64,000 nt of DNA from Ariolimax columbianus (Eukaryota > Mollusca > Gastropoda > Stylommatophora > Arionidae). The stretch lies in the NCBI GenBank assembly GCA_036924085.1, contig JAVGWX010000011.1, forward strand, positions 28,882,817 through 28,946,816, given 5' to 3'. The notes below the pieces were generated by a model. It had not been told where the DNA came from and made no database searches. It was given only the letters and a program-made list of their open reading frames with translations. Every line of letters begins with the position of its first letter. Positions within the stretch are counted from its first letter, which is position 1. Shown piece by piece: positions 48,701-51,831 of the stretch. Made by a program: the position numbers and the translations under genes.

Positions 48701-51700
48701 ACACATGAAGACATCCTCACAACCCCACGCTACCCTTCTCTGTCACCAGCCGCTGCTTGTGCCTCTTCTGGTCGGAGATTGGTCCATTCTTTTATGTTGT
48801 CCTTCCACCTCTTTTTGGGATGACCTCTTCGTCGTCTGCCTTGCACCTTTCTGTGCAGGATCGTATTTGCAAGACCATTTGATCTCGATATGTGACCGTA
48901 CCAAGCGAGTTTCCTTCTTTTTACAGTTGCCAAGAGGTCTACAAAAGGCCCTATTGCTGTTGTAATTGTATCTCGTATTTCCTCATTTGTAACTCGATCT
49001 TTGTACGTGACGTTTAAAAGTCTTCGGAAACATCTCATTGCCAAGGCCTGTATCCTTCGCTGAAGGTCAGCTGTAACTGTCCATGTCTCACAAGCATAGA
49101 GGAATATTGACAGGACTATTGTACACATTAATCTGATTTTCGTGCTTAGTACTAACCGTTTATCTTTCCAGGTTTTGTTAAGCTGTGCAAGCGTCGCTAT
49201 TGTCTGTGCTATTCTGGCCAATATCTCACATTTTGATCCTTTATCACTGACAATCGAACCCATATATTTAAAACGGTCAACCACTTCGAGTTCCTGGCCA
49301 TCCTACTGTTGAAGCCCTTAGACTTGTTGGTCATTAATTTTGTCTTTCCAGCGTTTATCCCCATACCATAGTCAAGAGCTGTGAACATCATAAGACACAT
49401 AATTAAACTATCTATCACATGAATTATTAATAATCAAAATTATATATAAGTACAAGGGGGCATCAAATGAAAACCTTTAAGGTGAGAGAGAAATTAGAAA
49501 AACCATGCCTTTGTATTGTAATATGTTAAAATTGTTGCTAAGGATATCAAGAGTGTCCTGCACGTGCCATCACGATGCAGATGAACAACATGATGTGATA
49601 ATTACAGTTAAAAGATGACCGCTTCACTATTGGCATGCACCTAATGGGAGCAGTGTTCTGTTATCCATTGTTTGAGCAGCAAAGGGGTGAAATCTATAGA
49701 AATTCATCGGTGAATGAACATCTAGTACGGTGATGCAGCAAGTGTATGAGTGGAGTAGGAAATTCCAAAATGGCGTGAGTTCTGAGACAGACTGGGTCAG
49801 GCACACACAGTAGTGACCCTAGAGTTGATTGCAGCTGTTGACCACCTCATAAAGGAAAATTGGCTGAGAGTTTTTTTTGTTTTTTTTGTGTGTGTTCGGC
49901 CTATTTTCTCCATTCCCCAAGGCGGTGTACATTGCACGTTTTTATTTTATGCCTGTCCGCCCAGTGCATCCGACTTCAGCATGCATTTTATCTAAGGGTC
50001 TGCTTCCTCCTGCATTTTCCTAGGGTTTGCTTTTTCAGGTAACTATCGGTGCTGTGATTGGGTAGAGGACCCAGCACATTTGGATTGTGAGCCGTGTCAC
50101 TTAATCACTAGCCCACGAAGCCCCCTGACAGAGTGAAAAACATGCATCACTGTACTGAACCTTTATTCGCTGAGGAATTTCTGTAGATTTCATCCCTTCG
50201 TTGCTCAAAAAATGGATAACAGAATATTTGAAAATGATAGAAAACAAGCAGATACTGACAGAAAATCTGCCAGTTGAATTGTACAATATGAAAGAAACAA
50301 TAGGCGATTAGCAAGTAAAGGTTCTCTCTTCCTTATTACACTCTTTCCTAATCCTTCCTCAAGCCACCACTCTCCCTCAAAAACTCATCCCCCCACTTGC
50401 TTATCTCTTACCTAATAATAGCTGTCCATCGTTGTCGATGAGGACCGCCGACATCATCCTTGTCACAGATTTCCCTGTTGGGTGTGGGTGCGCATGTGGC
50501 TGAACAGGCCAATGCGGGCACGAAAACATCTGCTGCATATTGGGCACACAAGGTTTGTAGAAGGGGATGGTGTTCCTGCTGCTCGGGATTTCCACGTCTT
50601 GCGTCTGCTCTGGGCTTTCACAATACGGTCGTCTTCACCGGCAGCTACACTCGATTTTGACTGCGCTTCTCCAGTCAGATCTGTTTTGCGCAAGACATTC
50701 CCAGGTGTCGATGTCTATCTGGCAACTTTTCAGTGAGTCCTTCAGACTGTCTTTAAAACGTTTCTTTGGGCGCCCTCTCTCGCGCCATCCCTCGCTCAGC
50801 TCGCCGTAGAGAAGCTTTTTTGGGAGCCGCTCGTCTGACATACGGACGAGGTGTCCGGCCCATCCTAGTCGTGCTTTCTCTAGCAGTGCATGTATGCTGG
50901 GCATGTTAGCCCTCGAGAGTACCTCGATGTCAGTGACATGATCTTGCCATCGGATGTGGAATATTCGCCTCAGGCAACCTGTGTGGAAGTGGTTTAACCT
51001 TGCATGTCCAGAGTATACAGTCCAGCTTTCGCAAGCGTATAGTAGGGTTGGAATGATGGTTGCACGGTAGACTTTGAGTTTGTTCTTGACGCTGATGCCA
51101 CGACGTGCCCAGACCATCGAGTGCATTCTGCCAAAGGCTGTGCTGACCTTTGCTATTCTGCTTGCCACCTCATCGTCTAGGCTGACAGATCTCGACAGCG
51201 TGCTGCCCAGATATGTGAATTTGTCTACGGCATTCAGCATCTGCCCGCTGACTGTAGTCTCTGGTTTTGTGTACGGCATGCCTGGTGCTGGTTGGTACAT
51301 GACCTCTGTATTTTTTGCATTTATGGTCAGGCCAACATTTTTACATGCGGCAGAGAACTGGTCCATTCCAACCTGCATGTTCAGTTCTGAGTTGCTCATT
51401 ACCTACACCTTCCCTATCTCTTCTCTCACGACCTGCTCCTCCATCTTCCACCAGAAGAGGGCAGTATGCATTTTATTGTTGTTCCTATCAAGTTTTTTAT
51501 TTGGCAGAGGTTTTCCTAAAAATAGCGACAGAATAAAATTATGTTTGTGAGCTTTTGAGGATTTAAGCCAATTTACAAAGACTAAATTCCTTCATGTAAA
51601 TTTACTGCTATAATTATCTGTATGTAAAAATTACTAAAATAATTTTCTCTATTTAAATGAACCATCACCACTTTATTTTGTCAGGAAGCCAAAAAGTTGG

Positions 51701-51831
51701 TGCGTTACCGTGATGGCCAGGTTGTGAGTATGAAGGGCGAGCGGTTTTCTGAGGTGAAGAAGAAGGATGATGAGGAAATGAAGGACTCTTACGTCAGTCT
51801 CAAACCAGCCAGGAAGTACCGCTTCCATTGA
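18313..51831 (+). CDS. CUEDC2: CUEDC2 orthologue (CUE domain-containing protein 2), nine coding exons
   Basis: Joined exons 18313-18380, 26833-26967, 29332-29399, 29864-29998, 41404-41585, 45748-45936, 46393-46469, 48317-48377 and 51685-51831 give 353 codons with all phases matching (2,2,1,1,0,0,2,0). CUE domains bind ubiquitin; the vertebrate protein is linked to ubiquitin-dependent turnover of steroid receptors, IKK/NF-kB repression through PP1, and APC/C control. Support for the family call: an N-terminal helix (ELLSFLAQH), the [13 protein letters not shown] and MMNAYLPGF blocks (exon 2), a variable acidic middle, a CUE domain at about residues 203-245 with the MFP motif (LLEMFPSA, 213-215), and the C-terminus GERFSEVKK ... 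[10 protein letters not shown]. The protein is somewhat longer than the vertebrate one (about 290 residues), mainly in exon 5. Weak points are the exon 1 donor (GTTAGC), the exon 5 donor (GTTCTC) and two possible exon 4 donors. Confidence 0.9.
18485..18640 (+). mobile_element. tRNA-derived SINE, SINE1-like
   Basis: TTGGCATGATGGTTAGAGC fits box A and AAGGTTCAGTTTGC fits box B, followed by the GGTACCTGAC core word shared with SINE1. It lies in CUEDC2 intron 1, just after exon 1. Confidence 0.6.
18940..19588 (+). mobile_element. RTE-like LINE-E, RT domain relic
   Basis: The + strand reads [20 protein letters not shown] (RT block), then after frame changes [22 protein letters not shown] (the YADD-equivalent block) and [19 protein letters not shown], and finally [12 protein letters not shown]. 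It is broken by a LINE-C insertion and resumes at 21,093. Confidence 0.85.
19597..21084 (-). mobile_element. LINE-C, 5'-truncated, inserted into LINE-E
   Basis: Read on the minus strand: RT C-terminal region ([20 protein letters not shown], about 20,810), RNase H ([32 protein letters not shown]) and the C-terminal knuckle region ([20 protein letters not shown]), then a 3' end CAATGAAGAA. It is flanked by CTGAAGTC (19,589-19,596) and CTGAGGTC (21,085-21,092), one mismatch in eight, as target-site duplication. Frame breaks make it inactive. Confidence 0.9.
21093..21345 (+). mobile_element. LINE-E, RT C-terminal continuation
   Basis: The + strand reads [20 protein letters not shown] then [20 protein letters not shown], the segment that directly follows [10 protein letters not shown] in RTE-like LINEs. 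So 18,940-19,588 and 21,093-21,345 were one element before LINE-C landed in it. Confidence 0.85.
21455..24385 (-). mobile_element. CR1-type LINE, near full length second ORF, frameshifted
   Basis: From ATG 24,380 a 552-codon frame on the minus strand gives an APE endonuclease ([42 protein letters not shown]) and the start of the RT ([30 protein letters not shown]). Later pieces in other frames supply FGF-equivalent [59 protein letters not shown] and the C-terminal [19 protein letters not shown]. All are CR1 hallmarks. The 3' end is the short pentanucleotide tail (GTTAA)n at about 21,455-21,475. Frame changes near 22,740, 22,500, 22,240 and 21,955 inactivate it. It lies antisense in CUEDC2 intron 1. 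Confidence 0.93.
24386..24636. other. No gene seen
   Basis: Sequence just upstream of the CR1 second ORF start; it may include a piece of CR1 leader or ORF1, but I recognise nothing in it. Confidence 0.35.
24637..24695 (-). mobile_element. CR1 3' terminus
   Basis: The minus strand reads CTGTATACAGACTGTGGAGT, CTTCTAAACCAGTATAATGA and the GTTAA tail, the same terminal motif as the CR1 at 21,455. Confidence 0.75.
24740..25450 (-). mobile_element. RTE-like LINE, RT C-terminal relic
   Basis: The minus strand reads [20 protein letters not shown], then [50 protein letters not shown], and a WFGHLMRM block near 24,820. This is the thumb and C-terminal part of an RTE-like LINE. Its RNase-H neighbour (25,451 onward) is a different element. 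Confidence 0.8.
25451..26590 (-). mobile_element. RNase-H LINE fragment (LINE-G) with internal duplication
   Basis: The minus strand carries an RNase H domain ([17 protein letters not shown] at about 26,580-26,530, [13 protein letters not shown], a [14 protein letters not shown] block) and the C-terminal [19 protein letters not shown] with SCGEH knuckle. The 3' end is GACGAAGAAG at 25,451-25,460. A 374-bp tandem duplication (25,613-26,359) repeats the knuckle and part of RNase H. Confidence 0.85.
25613..26359. repeat. 374-bp tandem duplication inside LINE-G
   Basis: Copies at 25,613-25,986 and 25,987-26,359 are nearly identical; I see one missing G (GTCGGGGGTG versus GTCGGGGTG) and one substitution (CTCGGG versus CTCAGG). 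The junction is clean. It is much younger than the LINE copy it lies in. Confidence 0.95.
26591..26815 (-). mobile_element. RTE-like LINE, RT palm relic
   Basis: The minus strand reads [13 protein letters not shown] sequence for the FDSVHR block, then [20 protein letters not shown] at about 26,640-26,590, corresponding to the [11 protein letters not shown] block of RT. It ends about 20 bp before the exon 2 acceptor of CUEDC2. Confidence 0.65.
26833..26967 (+). CDS. CUEDC2: CUEDC2 coding exon 2
   Basis: Acceptor CTTTTTGCAG and donor AAAG|GTATGA. It encodes [20 protein letters not shown] and, further on, [18 protein letters not shown], the best conserved N-terminal block of the family. Phase 2 on both sides. 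Confidence 0.92.
27040..27300. repeat. Repeat U
   Basis: A dispersed repeat sharing GTACTT(A/G)AG(G/A)AGGTGGACA, GTAGT(G/A)CAATGCAAGGCT and CTTGATCAG(T/C)AT(A/G)TTTCATCT with copies at 29,015-29,270 and 55,960-56,165. No ORF and no terminal structure was recognised. Confidence 0.7.
27310..27990. other. No gene seen
   Basis: AT-rich intron sequence with no recognised element. Confidence 0.4.
27995..28305 (-). mobile_element. SINE2, near full length
   Basis: On the minus strand it starts GTGTAGTGGTTAGCGACCCA, has the body word GGTGATCCTGGATAGCAAGC, GGTGCAAATATCGCAGTCAA and ends GGTAGCGGGAGATTGAGAAC then AAACGATGAAGAAGAAG. This is the best-preserved SINE2 copy in the window. Confidence 0.82.
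28306..28689. other. Unassigned sequence between two SINE2 copies
   Basis: No stop-free frame of note. It lies between inverted SINE2 copies. It may be a LINE relic but no motif supports that. Confidence 0.35.
28690..28965 (+). mobile_element. SINE2 copy
   Basis: The + strand carries CTCCACATGGTGATCCTGGA, GGTGCAAATATCGCAGTCAA and GGTAGCAGAAGATTGAGAAT. It is in inverted orientation to the copy at 27,995-28,305, about 390 bp away, so the pair could fold. Confidence 0.8.
29015..29270. repeat. Repeat U copy
   Basis: Matches 27,040-27,300 over its length, with CTGTAGTACAATGCAAGGCT and GATCAGCATGTTTCATCTAG. It ends just before exon 3. Confidence 0.7.
29332..29399 (+). CDS. CUEDC2: CUEDC2 coding exon 3
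   Basis: Acceptor GTGTAAAACAG and donor CAAG|GTGAGT. It encodes [20 protein letters not shown], aligning with the amphipathic segment after the PGF motif in the family. Enters in phase 2 and leaves in phase 1. Confidence 0.88.
29413..29490 (-). mobile_element. LINE 3' end with (GAT)n tail
   Basis: The minus strand reads AGCGACGTTCTATAAAGGAC, ATGCTACATGATGATGATG. The same end follows the RT relic at 40,450-40,785, so this is the terminal piece of that LINE family. Confidence 0.6.
29560..29665 (+). repeat. Repeat X fragment
   Basis: AGAGCAGCTATAGAGGGTGTC and TACTTAGCTCTAATGTTTGA, TCTATTAAGATGGACTTGCA match the middle of repeat X. Confidence 0.6.
29668..29725 (+). mobile_element. CR1 3' terminus
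   Basis: ACTGGCTGTATACAGACTCT, GAGTCTTCTAAACCAGTA and AAAGATGTTAAATG are the CR1 terminal motif on the + strand. Confidence 0.75.
29864..29998 (+). CDS. CUEDC2: CUEDC2 coding exon 4 (alternative end 30070)
   Basis: Acceptor AATTCTATTTTAG. It encodes the charged stretch [20 protein letters not shown] and onward to YDYLDLSA. Two donors in the same phase are 72 nt apart: GCAG|GTAACA at 29,999 and GGAG|GTAAGA at 30,071. The second is the better match to consensus and would add 24 residues. The N-terminal ORF extension upstream of 29,864 is intronic. Confidence 0.82.
30126..30811 (+). mobile_element. MITE-Y copy 1 (TTAA-flanked)
   Basis: A 678-bp element between TTAA at 30,126-30,129 and TTAA at 30,808-30,811, with ends CCTTCTGCTTTCC and, inverted, CCTTTTCCGTTCC. 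The TTAA duplication and CCYTT ends are those of piggyBac-type elements. It has no transposase ORF. Four other copies lie in CUEDC2 introns. Confidence 0.75.
31230..35138 (-). CDS. LINE-B polyprotein: APE endonuclease, reverse transcriptase, RNase H, zinc knuckle (1,302 aa, intact)
   Basis: A single uninterrupted frame, the longest in the window. It would nick DNA and copy the element RNA by target-primed reverse transcription. Visible parts: APE endonuclease about residues 78-290 (WN at 85-86, QETH 112-115, GDFN 205-208, SDHRP 282-286); RT about 500-830 (SPGKDGI 524-530, YRPISLL 584-590, [14 protein letters not shown] 618-631, [10 protein letters not shown] 655-664, [10 protein letters not shown] 711-720, catalytic FADD 743-746, LGVTF 818-822); RNase H about 1,037-1,168 with D1042, E1082, D1108, H1151 and D1161 all present; a CxC...HxxxxC knuckle at 1,244-1,260. 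The order and single-ORF layout fit the I-type RNase-H LINE group. No ORF1-like protein is seen upstream. With all catalytic residues intact it may be recently active. Confidence 0.95.
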   Translation of the reverse strand: MHGAASLTKQCNVNHSMMAAQPIRKTYGAHPEETRQAAIAPGLTPRRGPPLTTGGHPPMCRGVKAHGYGVTSIGQNLKTLKILQWNAEGVINKKLSLTHHLHEGKIDVACIQETHLNNNHKFSIRGYQTFRLDREGHKGGVLILTRNSIPSSAVPVNHTGQAEIVGVDIMAQETKLRIFNLYGPPNRDLSLSSMEVRDSNCIVVGDFNSHSERWGYSDTDSRGDEVEDWEIDANLSLINRPEDSPSFYSRTWHTTSTPDLAFSTQDIHYKIDRQVLNQLAGSDHRPIRLTIDMEVSPQETKPLPRWNYKRADWDRFAILTDGLCETINTRNTKMKPMVESLSKAIMQAATETIPRGARKNYKPYWNDELQKVEDAVTNARNMAEREKSMEANIALKAAAAKYKHTLKQTARESWKNKTESLNLDKDGNKLWKLVRAMNDETPSNKQITIKQDENLITGKKAANAFVDHYARANHIEVPADKHTDISEELKGHENVNTAPEEHMMAKLTMREMEEAMSTLKKRKSPGKDGITNEMLMGLGQTAKKKLLSVLNQSWKRGIVPQAWKDAILVPVPKTGKDKTDPNGYRPISLLSCVGKLMERMINTRLMWHLEEKRILIPQQAGFRQHRSTEDQVILIAQEIEDAYQAQKHTVAVWVDLEKAFDKVWKDGLRVKLRRSDVCGKMYKWINHYLKQRTARVQIQGQMSKKVTLEQGVPQGGVLSPTLFLVYINDITENIPRRVHSSMFADDLAMWTSEKNLTIARNRMQTALTSLEEWANSWLVKINEEKTTCTIFSLSLKPQSTKLSLNGKILQPNDNPTYLGVTFDRRMTWKSQIERNRMKARERMAIMRKLAGTSWGADEGILKKLYTGRVRPVLEYGIAAWTTAAKANFDKVNKLQNQAMRIITGGMKSTPIVELEKITKLQSMTDRRDCRAQLQSEKLRRLTDHPMYQRLNNLGNGKLKRRNFAEIAKAKMHEDPINALTTPKPITTVRKPTWRQDIFPEVVENIPGIANKNCQSEKERRDTTLSFITKSYPSMDWTHAYTDGSVTNTTQNGGAGAFLNLPNGRKITLSFATGKYTSNFRAEAEALRAAVEEMVTHSENESHIVLLTDALEVVTALKSQKNTELNDLRAALCKLCQQSAPKRVVVQWVPSHCNIQGNEEADRLAKEGARLPQTDTNMTYEESKRLIKARYMTKWETEHTGYTKNDAYYQLNRREQVVVFRLRTGHNRLRYHLFNKLKIGCTDECPCGTGKMTTEHLLQNCPTYEDQREQMWPLPVELQDKLYGSGESLRMTAAFFEKIMVTV
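35139..36094 (-). mobile_element. LINE-B 5' leader
   Basis: About 950 bp upstream of the ORF on the minus strand. It is homologous to the leader of the LINE-B piece at 4,100-4,870 (shared AGCACCACTGC, GGGACCTGGGGCT, CTACGTTTCTG(G/T)CAGGACGT). Short open frames are present, but a 1-bp indel between the two copies changes the upstream frame, so I do not call an ORF1. Confidence 0.8.
36095..36710 (-). repeat. 18S-derived 5' monomers with a repeated stem-loop
   Basis: Reading from the 18S end toward the ORF, the 18S stretch that ends TTTGACTCAACACG is repeated: the outer one is continuous with 18S (ends 36,711), a diverged one is at 36,516-36,581, and a better preserved one at 36,336-36,399. After each comes about 115-130 bp of non-ribosomal sequence starting CCAA(C/T)ACTG. 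Each holds a stem-loop GGGTCTAAT ... ATTAGACCC with a conserved loop word GAAC and GCTGG. A fourth, decayed stem-loop is at 36,095-36,130. Monomer spacing is 180 and 196 bp. Confidence 0.85.
36711..37950 (-). rRNA. 18S rRNA, 5' 1,240 nt (truncated copy)
   Basis: On the minus strand it starts TATCTGGTTGATCCTGCCAG (a T where the usual second base pair gives TACCTGG) and contains the universal stretches CGGCTACCACATCCAAGGAA, GCCAGCAGCCGCGGTAATTC, AGAGGTGAAATTCTTGGAT and AATTGACGGAAGGGCACCAC. It stops after TTTGACTCAACACGG, where the next 18S bases would be GAAACC. It looks undecayed by eye, so the copy is young. It has no 3' part and cannot make a functional small-subunit rRNA. Confidence 0.95.
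37951..38581 (-). other. 5' external transcribed spacer of rDNA
   Basis: GC-rich sequence directly upstream of the 18S 5' end on the minus strand, with no coding signal, ending exactly at the SINE1 target-site duplication. Its outer end (GGGTAGTTGTCTCGCCGCGG) may be the Pol I start site or a reverse-transcription stop inside the ETS; the window alone cannot tell. Confidence 0.78.
39155..39524. other. No gene seen
   Basis: Unassigned intron 4 sequence with no recognised repeat. Confidence 0.35.
39525..39825 (-). mobile_element. SINE2 copy
   Basis: On the minus strand GTGATCCTGGATAACAGGAT, GGATTGAAGAGGGTAGGCTA and AATGAAGAAGAAATATTG at the 3' end. The central part is partly deleted. Confidence 0.78.
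39865..40435 (+). mobile_element. RNase-H LINE C-terminal fragment (LINE-H)
   Basis: The + frame reads [52 protein letters not shown] and [13 protein letters not shown]. This is the C-terminal region of an RNase-H LINE, with the RRDQ...FRLRTGH block and the CPLCxxxxxxxxHxxxxC knuckle. The last cysteine is not visible (LIEL in place of LxxC), so the knuckle is damaged. The 192-codon frame is open but starts inside the protein. Confidence 0.75.
40450..40785 (-). mobile_element. LINE RT relic with (GAT)n tail
   Basis: The minus strand reads [24 protein letters not shown] frame and, in the corrected frame, [19 protein letters not shown], the RQGCILSP block of RT, followed by a short 3' region and ATGATGATGATGAAATAAAC. 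Most of the element is deleted between the RT block and the tail. Confidence 0.7.
40785..41141 (-). mobile_element. MITE-Y copy 2, truncated
   Basis: The right end on the + strand is GGTATGGTAAAGGTTAA (TTAA 41,138-41,141), the inverted CCTTTACC end of the family. The inner words TTCTTGTATCTCAGAAACTA and ACAACCACGTCGGGGC match copy 1 in reverse. The other end is missing. Confidence 0.7.
41404..41585 (+). CDS. CUEDC2: CUEDC2 coding exon 5
   Basis: Acceptor TTATTTCCTCAG. It encodes a low-complexity, serine/proline- and lysine-rich linker ([20 protein letters not shown] to [11 protein letters not shown]). The proposed donor AAG|GTTCTC gives phase 0 to exon 6 but is poor. An alternative GT at 41,647 lies inside an adjacent LINE fragment, also in phase 0. 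The linker is the least conserved part of the family, so the exact end is uncertain. Confidence 0.65.
41640..42075 (+). mobile_element. RTE-like LINE C-terminal fragment
   Basis: The + strand reads [36 protein letters not shown] and ends GGTTATGGGATGAACTGAAC. The intact counterpart at 48,664-49,381 reads [20 protein letters not shown] in the same place. It starts directly after CUEDC2 exon 5. Confidence 0.85.
42150..42365 (+). mobile_element. RTE-like LINE, RT palm fragment
   Basis: The + strand reads [20 protein letters not shown] and AVDWIMKTT, then the ADD region as FADGLAHL in another frame. It corresponds to GVRQGCLLSPFLFLLxIDWIM of RTE-like LINEs. Confidence 0.8.
42480..42956 (+). mobile_element. 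LINE-F, RT palm fragment
   Basis: The + strand reads [33 protein letters not shown] and then, frame-shifted, [20 protein letters not shown] and [16 protein letters not shown]. This family has RT block INGVKQGCVLAPTLF and LxINxKKTExM. The more C-terminal part of the same family is at 50,400-51,400 on the minus strand. Confidence 0.85.
42957..43691 (-). mobile_element. MITE-Y copy 3
   Basis: The left end is CTAACCTTGACC (TTAA mutated to CTAA) and the right end GGTAAAGGTTAA (TTAA 43,688-43,691), about 727 bp. The inner words CTTCTTGTATCTCAGAAACT and GATCTGTTTAGTTTCGTTCA match copy 1 in reverse. An internal frame, 43,177-43,362 (+), has no match that I recognise. Confidence 0.7.
43692..43949. 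other. No gene seen
   Basis: Unassigned intron 5 sequence. Confidence 0.35.
43950..44545 (+). mobile_element. RTE-like LINE C-terminal relic
   Basis: The + strand reads [58 protein letters not shown] and YCRMERG. It is the same family as the minus-strand element at 54,036-54,959. The frame has several stops. Confidence 0.82.
44578..45594 (+). mobile_element. MITE-Y copy 4, containing a SINE3
   Basis: TTAA 44,578-44,581 followed by CCTTTACCACTC; the right end is GTAAAGGCTAAG near 45,585-45,594 (TTAA mutated to CTAA). The inner words GTAATTATTGTTTCTATATA and CAGATCTACCTCGATGAAA match copy 1. Without the SINE3 inside it is about 720 bp, like copies 1 and 3. Confidence 0.72.
45222..45515 (+). 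mobile_element. SINE3 inside MITE-Y copy 4
   Basis: GGGGTCGCTGTAGTCAAGAG then CTTAAGACACTCGCCTCTCA matches the SINE3 head at 17,605. The 3' end CATCACATTAAGACAAAACC also matches. It carries a longer middle than the 17.6-kb copy. Confidence 0.75.
45748..45936 (+). CDS. CUEDC2: CUEDC2 coding exon 6 (CUE domain)
   Basis: Acceptor AATGTCTTTCAG and donor CACG|GTGAGA, phase 0 both sides. The translation [20 protein letters not shown] and [15 protein letters not shown] is a CUE domain: the MFP motif in helix 1 and the C-terminal hydrophobic pair (LI in place of LL) in helix 3, the residues that contact ubiquitin in this fold. Confidence 0.93.
46003..46310 (+). repeat. Minisatellite, about 39-bp units, filling CUEDC2 intron 6
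   Basis: About seven units built on GTTACAGAAGAAAAATGGGA, TTTGGTAATTAAGATTGTT, with an alternate form ACTGCTAGAGAAGATAAATG. Unit length is 39 to 42 bp. The array takes up about two thirds of the 456-bp intron. Because the unit is a multiple of three, both strands stay open; this is not a gene. Confidence 0.9.
46393..46469 (+). CDS. CUEDC2: CUEDC2 coding exon 7
   Basis: Acceptor TTTATATTTCAG and donor GAA|GTGAGT. It encodes [20 protein letters not shown], the basic segment followed by a helix that precedes the conserved C-terminus. Leaves in phase 2; the next exon completes AAG. Confidence 0.88.
46589..46855 (+). mobile_element. MITE-Y copy 5, truncated
   Basis: TTAA 46,589-46,592 with CCTTCTAGTTTCC, nearly the same end as copy 1, and the inner words TTATAACATCTACATAAACA and CAGACCTATCTCAGAAAA. 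The right end is lost. Confidence 0.68.
47055..47205 (-). mobile_element. SINE1-like copy
   Basis: The minus strand has TTAGCAGAGGGGCTAAGAG (box A region), GGGTCTAACCCC (decayed box B) and the core ACTGTAAATGGATATCTGA. It lies in intron 7. Confidence 0.62.
47565..48085 (+). repeat. Compound minisatellite in intron 7
   Basis: Two unit types alternate: about 50 bp (CAATTGTACCCTGCTACACA, TGTCATAGAAGGAAGACTGA) and about 71 bp (with ACTTTGGAAGAATCAAGCAA, TTGTGCCCTGAAATCAAA). The long-short pattern recurs with a period of about 121 bp, so the array grew by duplication of composite units. Confidence 0.92.
48317..48377 (+). CDS. CUEDC2: CUEDC2 coding exon 8
   Basis: Acceptor TGTCATTTCTTCCAG. It encodes [20 protein letters not shown], matching the family's KYxxxDxxEDxKxxRP block. 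Donor GGG|GTTAGA, phase 0. Confidence 0.87.
48527..49450 (+). mobile_element. MITE-W copy 2, split by a LINE
   Basis: TTAA 48,527-48,530 then CACTTTACATTTCAAG and TTAATTTTGCCAGTTTGTGT, as at 58,165. The LINE at 48,664-49,381 interrupts it; after the LINE, TAAGACACATAATTAAACTA and TCACATGAATTATTAATAAT continue the 58.3-kb sequence. The right end was not found; a mariner piece follows. Confidence 0.65.
48664..49381 (-). mobile_element. RTE-like LINE, 5'-truncated, with 9-bp target-site duplication
   Basis: On the minus strand [18 protein letters not shown], then in the next frame [69 protein letters not shown] and [18 protein letters not shown]: the RT thumb and C-terminal region. It is flanked by TGAACATCA at 48,655-48,663 and 49,382-49,390. 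One frame change near 49,290. Confidence 0.92.
49450..49870 (+). pseudogene. Mariner transposase N-terminal fragment
   Basis: After a TIR-like start CAAGGGGGCATCAAATGAAA the + strand reads [32 protein letters not shown] sequence in a shifted frame, then [20 protein letters not shown]. This is the helix-turn-helix part of a mariner transposase different from the 5-kb one. The catalytic domain is missing. Confidence 0.82.
49925..50104 (-). mobile_element. Probable SINE (SINE4) between two mariner pieces
   Basis: The minus strand starts GGGGGCTTCGTGGGCTAGTG, which could be a tRNA-like head with TAGTGATTAAGTGAC. Its 3' part GCATCCGACTTCAGCATGC resembles LINE-B leader sequence (GCATCCGATTTCAACAGGCG at 35,130), so the SINE tail or a LINE-B scrap is present. 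Confidence 0.4.
50105..50290 (-). pseudogene. Mariner transposase N-terminal fragment, opposite strand
   Basis: The minus strand reads [20 protein letters not shown] and [17 protein letters not shown], again the N-terminal helix-turn-helix of a mariner. Together with 49,450-49,870 it forms an inverted pair of mariner ends. Confidence 0.75.
50400..51400 (-). mobile_element. LINE-F C-terminal half with C2H2 finger
   Basis: A 254-codon minus-strand frame reads [80 protein letters not shown] and [16 protein letters not shown] second frame (50,463-50,693) gives [20 protein letters not shown], a terminal C2H2 zinc finger commonly found at the end of this LINE group. One frame change near 50,650. 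The 3' end lies near 50,400. Confidence 0.9.
51685..51831 (+). CDS. CUEDC2: CUEDC2 coding exon 9 (C-terminus and stop)
   Basis: Acceptor CTTTATTTTGTCAG. It encodes [20 protein letters not shown], then FSEVKK, and ends [14 protein letters not shown] with TGA at 51,829-51,831. This C-terminal block is nearly invariant in the family and is what first identified the gene. Confidence 0.95.
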   Translation, partial: EAKKLVRYRDGQVVSMKGERFSEVKKKDDEEMKDSYVSLKPARKYRFH

